From NCBI RefSeq assembly GCF_002305895.1, contig NZ_CP022203.1:7970001-8034000 (forward strand): a stretch of DNA of 64,000 bases, in the 5' to 3' direction. The stretch is from Corallococcus macrosporus DSM 14697. Its GTDB lineage: Bacteria; Myxococcota; Myxococcia; Myxococcales; Myxococcaceae. The position numbers and the translations under genes are program-made. Under the pieces are notes generated by a model. That model did no database searches and was not told the origin of the DNA. It saw only the letters and a list, made by a program, of their open reading frames with translations. Positions 58,108 through 64,000 of this stretch are shown here, one piece after another (the stretch's first letter is position 1; each line of letters starts with the position of its first letter).

Positions 58108-59277
58108 TCAGGCGCCAAGCTGCTTCAGCAGTTGCTCCGCCTGCGCGCGCACGTCGTCGGCGCCCAGCGCGAGCGCCTGTCGCGCGTGGTGCGCGGCGGC
58201 CACCTTGTCCGAGGGGGCGTTCCCCAGCGCCATGTTGAGGTGCGTGCCGGCGTCATTCGGGTGCGCGGCCAACACCGGCGCCAGCAGCGCCGGGACACGC
58301 GCGTGTCCGTTCTCCTGCATCAGCACCACGGCCAGGTCATTGGTGGGACCGGGGTCCGTCGGCACCGACGCCGACGCCGCTTCCAGCAGCTTCAAGGCGG
58401 AGTCGCGCTCGCCCAGCGCGAGGTGCATCTGCGCCAGCGCGTGCTGGGCCTGCCAGCTCCCGGGGGCCTGGCGCAGCACCTCGGCGAAGAGCTCCTTGGC
58501 CTCGGCGAAGGAGCCCGCGCTCATCAGCGCCAGGCCGTGCAGGTAGATGTAGTTGAGGCTGGAGGGCTCCAGTTGGCGCAGCTCCTGCGCCACGCGCCTG
58601 GCGCCATCCGAGCTGCCGCCGGAGAGGTACAGCTTGAAGAGGTCCTCCAGCACCGCGCGCTGGAGCCCGCCCTGGGCCTTCTCCAGGGCCTGCGTGGCCG
58701 CCTGGATGGCCAACCCGAGCTGGCCACAGGCGGCATGCGCTCGCGACAGCATCAGCAGCGGCATGGGCTGCTGGGGAGCCCCCTGGGCGGCGCGCAGGAA
58801 GTGGGACACCGCGCCGTCGGGCTCGCCCTGCTGGAGGCGGATGCGCCCCAGCTCGAAGTGGGCGTGGGTGCTGTCGGGTGACACCTGGAGCACGGACTCG
58901 AAGGCGGCGCGCGCGCCCATCAAGTCGCCCCGCTCGAACAGCAGCGCGCCCAGGTTGAAGCGCTCGAAGTAGCCGGCGGTGGGCGCGGCGGCCAGGGCCC
59001 GCAGGGACTCCAGCGCCTCGGGGTGGCCCGCCTGGGCACGGAGCATGGCGAGGTGCGCCTGCGCCTCCGTGTGGTCCGGCTTCACCTTCAACAGGCGAAG
59101 CACCGCGGCCTCCGCGTCCGCCGCGGCGCCGGTGCTCAGGTGCACACGCACGAGGCCCAGGAGGCAGTCCACGTCGCCTGGGTCGATGGAGAGCCCCATC
59201 TGAAAGCTCTTCACCGCGTCCTGGGGCCGTCCCATCTGGAGGGAGCGCCCCCCTTCCCGTGCATGCGTCGATGACAT
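58108..59277 (-). CDS. TPR-repeat protein
   Basis: 389 residues, nearly all tetratricopeptide repeats (about ten): QMGRPQDAVKSFQMGLSIDP, GAAADAEAAVLRLLKVKPDH, GDLMGARAAFESVLQVSPDS, QGEPDGAVSHFLRAAQGAPQ, GSFAEAKELFAEVLRQAPGS, and others. No signal peptide, so it should act in the cytoplasm as a protein-binding scaffold. Partner unknown. Alone on its strand, with 172 bp of unremarkable sequence (59278-59449) upstream. Confidence 0.88.
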   Translation of the reverse strand: MSSTHAREGGRSLQMGRPQDAVKSFQMGLSIDPGDVDCLLGLVRVHLSTGAAADAEAAVLRLLKVKPDHTEAQAHLAMLRAQAGHPEALESLRALAAAPTAGYFERFNLGALLFERGDLMGARAAFESVLQVSPDSTHAHFELGRIRLQQGEPDGAVSHFLRAAQGAPQQPMPLLMLSRAHAACGQLGLAIQAATQALEKAQGGLQRAVLEDLFKLYLSGGSSDGARRVAQELRQLEPSSLNYIYLHGLALMSAGSFAEAKELFAEVLRQAPGSWQAQHALAQMHLALGERDSALKLLEAASASVPTDPGPTNDLAVVLMQENGHARVPALLAPVLAAHPNDAGTHLNMALGNAPSDKVAAAHHARQALALGADDVRAQAEQLLKQLGA

Positions 59278-59449
59278 GCGTCAGGGTCTACCACGGGGTA
59301 CGAAGTCCCGGCAGTTCACGAGCGGCGGGCGCCCGTGGAACGCGCCTGCCAGCCCGGGCCCTCGCCCACACTGCCAGCGGCATCCGCCTCCGCCTCGAAG
59401 TGCGAGCGATGGAGGCCCCGGGGACCCACCCCGCGCGAGGCCACCCACC

Positions 59450-62020
59450 TCAGGTGGGCAGCGGCTGGCCCAGGCCCTTGCGCAGGGCCTCGTCGATGAG
59501 GTCGTGCACCTTCACCTCCGCCTCCCTCACGCGCGCCTGATGCTGCTCGCTCAACCGGACCTGCTCCTCGTGCAGGGCGTGCTGCTTCTCGCTGAGCTGG
59601 CCCTGCTCCTTGCTCAAGGCGCCCTGCTTCTCGGCGAGCCCCGCCATCTGCTTCTCCAGGGCCGCCATCTCCTGCTCCAGCGTGCGGTCCTGCTTCTTCA
59701 GCTCGGCGCGGCGGCGCTCGCGCTCGGTCTCCGACAAGGAATCCAGCCGCGTCTCCTCCAGGTGGAGCCCGGCTTGCCGATAGGCCAGGTCCCCGAGCTT
59801 GCGGCCCAGACCGCCCTGCTCATGGCCCAGGGTGGCCTGCTTCTGGCCGAGCGCGGCCTGCTGCTTGCCCAGGGCGGCCTGCTTCTCCCCCAGCGCGCTT
59901 TGCGCCTTGCCCAGCTCGCGCGTGCTGGAGAGGGCTTCACGCACGGCCTTCAGCGTGGCGGGGTCGCGGATGATGAACGCCTCGTCCTTGCGGCGGACAA
60001 AGAGAATCTCCTTGTTCTTCTGCTTGAAGGTGCGCGCCAGCTCAAGGTCGACCGTGGTGCCGTTCATCATCGCCGACCCATCCGCCAGCAGCACGTAGCC
60101 GCGGTCCGGGTCCCCCATCGGTGGCGCGGGCGGAGCCGGCGGCGGAGGAGGAGGAACCGCGGCGAGGTGAGGGCCGGCGCCCAGGACGTGCCGGTGCGAG
60201 GCGACCGCGATGCGGGGGGCCGGAGGCGTCGGCGGCAGCGGAGGCAGCGGCGAGGCAGCGCCGAGCTCAGCGGGTGTATTGGGCGGCGTCGGCGCGGCGG
60301 GCGGCGTTGGCGGCGGCATCGCGGGCGAAGCGCTCGCAACGCCCTGGGGATGGAACACGACCACGCCCCGCTTCACCACGACGCGCTCGTTCCTGGTCTC
60401 CGTGACGCGCTCGCCCTGAGCCGGAGACGGCGCGGGCTTCGCGGCTGGAGACGTCGTGGCCGTGCCCCGCGAAGGCGCGGGCTTCGCGGCCGGAGACGCC
60501 GTTGCCGTGCCTGGCGAAGGCGCGGGCTTTTCGGCTGGAGACGCCATGGCCGTGCCCCGCGAAGGCGCGGGCTTCGCGGCCGGAGACGCCGTGGCCGTGC
60601 CCCGCGAAGGCGCGGGCTTCGCGACAGGAGACGCCGTGGCCGCGCCCAACGAAGGCGCTGGCTTCGAAGCCTGAGCCGCCGCGGGCGCCGAGGCAGGCGA
60701 CTCAGGCGCCTGCCCGGACGCGGCGCCCGCTTCCCGCGCGACGACCTGGAAGGGCACCAGCGCCGCGACGCCCATGGCGGAGAGCGCCACCTTCAACACG
60801 CGCCGGATTCGAGGGGAAACGGCATCAACATGCTCCAGCATGCTCAACCTCCTGTGCAACGCATCAACGTGAGATGACGCACCAAGCGCCGCGGCCGAGC
60901 CGGGAGCCCTTGCGATTCCAAAGGCGAGAATCAGCTCGCCGTAGTCCGCGGGCTCCGCGTCCGTGAGCCGGATGGCCTCGGCGTCACACGCCTCCTCGCG
61001 AGCCAGCGCGTACTCGCGGGCAGCCCGCCGCGCGAGCGGGTGGAAGAAGAAGAGCGACTCCATCAGCGCGGGCACCCAGCCAAGCCACAAGTCCCCCCGG
61101 CGCAGGTGCGCCAGTTCGTGCGCCAGCGCCATGCGCAGCGCCGCCATGGGCAGCAACCGCACGGCCTTCGCGGGCAGGACCACCACCGGCGACAGCAACC
61201 CCGTGGCCAGCGGACTGGCCACCGTCTCGGAGACCAGGAGCATTGGCGCGCGTCGCAGCCCCGCGGCCGCCGACAACGCCCGCACCTCCGCCTCCAGCGC
61301 TGGGTGCACCAGCGGACGCGCCGCCCGGCGCAGACGACGCACCGCGAGCCCGCTCTTCACCTGGCCTCGCATCTGCCACAGCACCCCGGCGCCCCACACC
61401 ATCAGGAGGAGCCACGCCAAGGCGCGCCCCCATGAGAGGGAAACGCCGGGCTCGCCCTCCGCGTGCGCGGCACCGCCCCCGTCCCCCTGGCGCCCGGCCT
61501 CACGCGGCGCAGTCACAGGGAGCCCGCCGGCCCCCACCATCCAGGAGGAAGGCCCGGGCCCCGCCGCCACGAGGCTCACCACCTCGCCATGGCGCGCGGC
61601 CTCGCGCCGCGTGGACACGGCCACCTGGAGCCCATCAGGCGCAACGCCGTTCGCCGCCCACCGCGGAGGAGACACCGCCCCTTGCGTCGCGCCAGCCTCC
61701 ACGCCCTCCCGTGTCGAGCCTTGCGCCTGGAAGGCCGTCACCTTCGCGCCAGCCACGGGCCGCCACGCGGAAGCCCCGCTCCACCACGCCTCCACCCGCG
61801 CCACGCTGGACGCCACCGACGCGGGCAGCACCGGCAGCGCGAGCGTGGGCAGCCATCCCAGCGCCACCACGAACTTGAGCGCCACCAACCACCAGAGCCC
61901 GGCGCGCAGCGACGCCGGCAACCGGGGCCACGCGCGGGACACCGCCCACACCAACGCGGCGCACAGCGCCCCCTGCCACGACGCCCGCCACAAGCCCGAG
62001 GACATCCAGTCGGTGAACAT
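59450..62020 (-). CDS. BlaR1/MecR1-like M56 metalloprotease with C-terminal coiled coil
   Basis: 856 residues from the ATG at 62020. Membrane segments near residues 13-30, 42-65 and 210-230 and near 420 frame the M56 zinc site HELAH (residue about 302, in ALAHELAHLRRGD) with EEACDAEA behind it. In BlaR1 a penicillin-binding domain follows. Here there is instead a Pro/Ala linker with six 15-residue repeats (KPAPSRGTATASPAA), a small domain (YVLLADGSAMMNGTTVDLEL), and a coiled coil with heptads LGxKQAA (about 690-840). Penicillin sensing is therefore unlikely. It starts 4 bp after the BlaI-like gene, its presumed target. Confidence 0.88.
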   Translation of the reverse strand: MFTDWMSSGLWRASWQGALCAALVWAVSRAWPRLPASLRAGLWWLVALKFVVALGWLPTLALPVLPASVASSVARVEAWWSGASAWRPVAGAKVTAFQAQGSTREGVEAGATQGAVSPPRWAANGVAPDGLQVAVSTRREAARHGEVVSLVAAGPGPSSWMVGAGGLPVTAPREAGRQGDGGGAAHAEGEPGVSLSWGRALAWLLLMVWGAGVLWQMRGQVKSGLAVRRLRRAARPLVHPALEAEVRALSAAAGLRRAPMLLVSETVASPLATGLLSPVVVLPAKAVRLLPMAALRMALAHELAHLRRGDLWLGWVPALMESLFFFHPLARRAAREYALAREEACDAEAIRLTDAEPADYGELILAFGIARAPGSAAALGASSHVDALHRRLSMLEHVDAVSPRIRRVLKVALSAMGVAALVPFQVVAREAGAASGQAPESPASAPAAAQASKPAPSLGAATASPVAKPAPSRGTATASPAAKPAPSRGTAMASPAEKPAPSPGTATASPAAKPAPSRGTATTSPAAKPAPSPAQGERVTETRNERVVVKRGVVVFHPQGVASASPAMPPPTPPAAPTPPNTPAELGAASPLPPLPPTPPAPRIAVASHRHVLGAGPHLAAVPPPPPPAPPAPPMGDPDRGYVLLADGSAMMNGTTVDLELARTFKQKNKEILFVRRKDEAFIIRDPATLKAVREALSSTRELGKAQSALGEKQAALGKQQAALGQKQATLGHEQGGLGRKLGDLAYRQAGLHLEETRLDSLSETERERRRAELKKQDRTLEQEMAALEKQMAGLAEKQGALSKEQGQLSEKQHALHEEQVRLSEQHQARVREAEVKVHDLIDEALRKGLGQPLPT

Positions 62021-62024
62021 GCGA

Positions 62025-62408
62025 CTACCCCTTCCGCTTCTGCGAGCGCAGCCGCGCCACGACGTCCTGGAGCTGCGCCAGCTCCTCGTCGGACACATCC
62101 TCGGCCTCGGACAGGTACGCGGCGAACGGTGACACCGAGCCCGACAGCGAGCGCTGCACGAAGTCGCCCACCACGTCCCTGAGCAATTCGGCGGCCGGCA
62201 CCGGCGAGGCGTACTGGAACACGCCCTCCACCTTGCGCCGCGTCAGGTAGCCCTTCAGCCGCAGGCGCTCCATCACCGTGAGGATGGTGGAGCGCGCCAG
62301 CCCCTGGGCCTCGCCAAAGCGCTCGGCCACCTCACCCACGGTCGCCGGGCCGTGCTCCGCCACGTACCGCAGCACCAACAGCTCCTGCTCTCCCACCGGC
62401 TTCTTCAT
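62025..62408 (-). CDS. BlaI/MecI-family transcriptional repressor
   Basis: 127 residues from the ATG at 62408 (GGGAAGG upstream). Winged helix: GEQELLVLRYVAEHGPATVG, EVAERFGEAQGLARSTILTV, MERLRLKGYLTRRKVEGVFQ. The C-terminal dimer helices follow (AAELLRDVVGDFVQRSLSGS, DEELAQLQDVVARLRSQ). BlaI dimers block their own promoter until cleaved after a signal from the M56 partner. Two matching operators overlie its promoter, and the M56 gene follows directly, so the pair is a full BlaI-BlaR1-type circuit. Confidence 0.92.
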   Translation of the reverse strand: MKKPVGEQELLVLRYVAEHGPATVGEVAERFGEAQGLARSTILTVMERLRLKGYLTRRKVEGVFQYASPVPAAELLRDVVGDFVQRSLSGSVSPFAAYLSEAEDVSDEELAQLQDVVARLRSQKRKG

Positions 62409-62418
62409 GCGCCTTCCC

Positions 62419-62438
62419 GTGACGACAACTGTAGTCAC
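62419..62438. promoter_or_regulatory. BlaI-type operator 1, over the transcription start
   Basis: GTGACGACAACTGTAGTCAC, imperfect dyad. Its core (62420-62437) matches operator 2 at 16 of 18 bases; the two are 33 bp apart (three helix turns). The predicted start near 62436 falls in it. Confidence 0.7.
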
Positions 62439-62442
62439 GAAG

Positions 62443-62471
62443 AAGGTACGGCTGACTACAACCGTAGTCAA
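62443..62471 (-). promoter_or_regulatory. Predicted promoter of the BlaI-M56 operon
   Basis: On the minus strand TTGACT (62471-62466), 17-bp spacer, TACCTT (62448-62443). The -35 lies in operator 2. Confidence 0.55.
62453..62470. promoter_or_regulatory. BlaI-type operator 2, over the -35 element
   Basis: TGACTAC-AACC-GTAGTCA, perfect 7-bp arms. Confidence 0.75.
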
Positions 62472-62534
62472 GCAGGGCGAAAAGAGAGCGGCGTCAGGCC
62501 GACGAAGGCCCGGCCGCCGCTCGGAGCGCGGGAC

Positions 62535-63947
62535 TCAGCGCTGGAAGTCCACGCCCACGCCAGCCCCAGCGGTGACGCCTCGCACGAGCGTGCCGTCCGG
62601 TTGTGGGAAATGGACGGTGCCGCCGGAGCCCCAGGCGTAGAAGTGATTGAGGATGCGCTGGCGCAGCTCCACCCCCGCGGAATAGCGGGGCCGGTCTCCC
62701 AGGCCCGTCAGCACCACCCGGGCCAGCGCCCGCGTCTTGCCGCCGGGGAGCTCGAAGCCCGCGGACACATCCGCGTCCGTCCTGCCGAAGCCGAAGTACT
62801 GCGCGGCCACGCTGCCCAGCAGGAGCAGCTCGTTGGGGTTGCCCTTCGCGACGCTCACCTCCGCGTAGCCCGCGAAGCCCGACGGCAGCACCTCCTCCGC
62901 GATGGGCGTCTCCGACAGGCCGACGCCGGAGAAGCGGCCCAGCTCGTAGTCGGGGCCGAACATGCCGAAGCGGAAGCGGCCTCCCTGCTTGCGGCCCTGG
63001 ACGGTGACGCTCAACTGCGTGCCGCTGGCCATCTGCCCTTCGAAGGCCACGCCCAGCAGGCCGCCGAAGGCCGGCGTGTGGGCCTGCGTGAAGCGCGCGC
63101 CGCCGCCCAGCAGGGCCCACGCGCGCAGGCGCTCGCCCTTGTACAGCGCGATGTCTCCGCCCACCGAGGCCAGGGTGAGGTCGGGCGTCCTGCCGCCCGC
63201 GCGGCCCGCGTCGTGCGCCGCGGACAAGCGGAGGAGATACCGGTCGAAGTGCTTCGCGTCGTCGTTGGCCATGCGCCCGAGGTCCAGCAGCGCCTCGCCC
63301 GCGAAGATGCGCGCGGCGAGCACGTCACTGGCCAGGAGCTCCGCGCGGACCGCGCCCTTCACGAGCGTCAGCGAGCCGCCCGCGGGGTGGTAGTCCGGCG
63401 TCAGCGTGTTGCTGTAGCGGCCCACGAGATAGCCGCGGCCCAGCGTCTCCTCGGAGAAGGGCTCGACGCGGAGGAAGACGGGGCGCCCCTCCTGCCCGAT
63501 GCGCAGCATGCGCACCACCTGGCCGAAGTCGCTCAGCTCGTCCCAGTCCTCGCGGCGCAGACCGCCGCTGTAGTCGTCCTCGCGCGTGGGCGCTTCATCC
63601 ACCATCCGCAGCCGCAGGTTGGCGCCCAGCCGCAGCACGAAGGTCTCCCCGTGCGTCAGGCCCAGCGAGGGATGGATGCGCGCGAAGAAGTCCTGGCCAC
63701 CGTCGCGGGGCCCGGAGGGGAGGCTCAGGCCGCCGGCCTCCAGTTGGCCGCTGAAGCCAAAGCCCGCACCGCCCGGGTGCGTGCTCCCCGGAGGCGCGGG
63801 CTCGTCCAGCCGCGCGGCGGAGACAGGGCCTCCCTCCCGCGCGGGCGCGGAGACCTCCTCCTCCGAAGGGACCTCCTCCACGGTGGAGCTGCCGTCGTAC
63901 TGCGTGGACACCAGGGCGAGGAGAGCGAAGAGGGGGGCGCCAGTCAT
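62535..63947 (-). CDS. Predicted outer-membrane beta-barrel protein
   Basis: 470 residues from the ATG at 63947 (GGGGGA upstream). A short signal-like N-terminus (APLFALLALVSTQYDG) and an acidic/Pro linker precede a barrel-like region from about residue 60: alternating strands such as GFGFSGQLEAGGLSLPS, VLRLGANLRLRMVDE, LRAWALLGGGARFTQAH, QLSVTVQGRKQGGRFRFGMF, and a closing TAGAGVGVDFQR with an aromatic near the end. The pattern of periplasmic turns and long outer loops fits a barrel of 16 or more strands. Family and ligand unknown. Start is 53 bp from the right window edge. Confidence 0.65.
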   Translation of the reverse strand: MTGAPLFALLALVSTQYDGSSTVEEVPSEEEVSAPAREGGPVSAARLDEPAPPGSTHPGGAGFGFSGQLEAGGLSLPSGPRDGGQDFFARIHPSLGLTHGETFVLRLGANLRLRMVDEAPTREDDYSGGLRREDWDELSDFGQVVRMLRIGQEGRPVFLRVEPFSEETLGRGYLVGRYSNTLTPDYHPAGGSLTLVKGAVRAELLASDVLAARIFAGEALLDLGRMANDDAKHFDRYLLRLSAAHDAGRAGGRTPDLTLASVGGDIALYKGERLRAWALLGGGARFTQAHTPAFGGLLGVAFEGQMASGTQLSVTVQGRKQGGRFRFGMFGPDYELGRFSGVGLSETPIAEEVLPSGFAGYAEVSVAKGNPNELLLLGSVAAQYFGFGRTDADVSAGFELPGGKTRALARVVLTGLGDRPRYSAGVELRQRILNHFYAWGSGGTVHFPQPDGTLVRGVTAGAGVGVDFQR

Positions 63948-64000
63948 CGTCCCCCGACTCTACCTGCCCCCGGCGCCAGACGAAGCACGCGACCGCATCC

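Overview
The window looks like chromosomal DNA of a myxobacterium, most likely of the family Myxococcaceae. GC content is very high, almost every gene runs stop-to-start with its neighbour, and the gene content is typical of that group: an MglA-like small GTPase, paired PilT-like ATPases, several large multi-domain histidine kinases, secreted proteases and many lipoproteins. I see no phage, plasmid, rRNA or tRNA genes. The one clear mobile element is an IS4-type insertion sequence. The assignment to a family is inferred from gene content, not from a marker gene.

Layout. 1-5 kb: end of a probable di-heme cytochrome gene, a Cys-rich secreted protein, a NYN-domain protein, and a coupled MglA-like GTPase / PocR-domain histidine kinase pair, with a GNAT acetyltransferase divergent from it. 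5-9.3 kb: two adjacent PilT-like ATPases, a VOC protein and RecX. 9.3-16 kb (minus strand): small acidic lipoprotein, S37-like peptidase relative lacking the expected serine, a coupled three-gene set around a secreted metzincin-type protease, a DUF2231 membrane protein and map. 16-25 kb: DNA-binding-only LysR protein, TonB-dependent receptor, DinG-type helicase, site-2-protease-like protein with a zinc-ribbon partner, two lipoproteins, HAD phosphatase. 25-32 kb: basic-tailed protein, lipid kinase, large carboxypeptidase-regulatory-repeat/PDZ protein, hrcA, DMT exporter. 32-38 kb: a lipoprotein gene split cleanly by an IS4-type element, lying directly downstream of a coupled ECF sigma factor / zinc-finger anti-sigma-like / caspase-like operon. 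38-48 kb: a REC-PAS-PAS histidine kinase and a 2,497-residue hybrid kinase with about fourteen 92-residue HAMP-type repeats and three receiver domains. 48-54 kb: mostly small accessory genes, including a frameshifted receptor remnant, a degenerate GT51-like protein, a cpREC domain protein, a TipAS-domain protein and an acyltransferase-like protein without its catalytic motif. 54.6-55.1 kb: a 63-bp tandem repeat array. 55-64 kb: PQQ sugar dehydrogenase, divergent SDR/LysR pair with an operator-like palindrome, TPR protein, and a BlaI-BlaR1-like pair whose M56 protein ends in a coiled coil instead of a penicillin-binding sensor, followed by a predicted outer-membrane barrel.

The most noteworthy systems are the coupled sigma/anti-sigma/caspase operon, the poly-HAMP kinase, and the BlaI/M56 pair with two near-identical operators over its own promoter. 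Convergent gene pairs are often separated by one perfect GC-rich hairpin, sometimes holding the stop codons.
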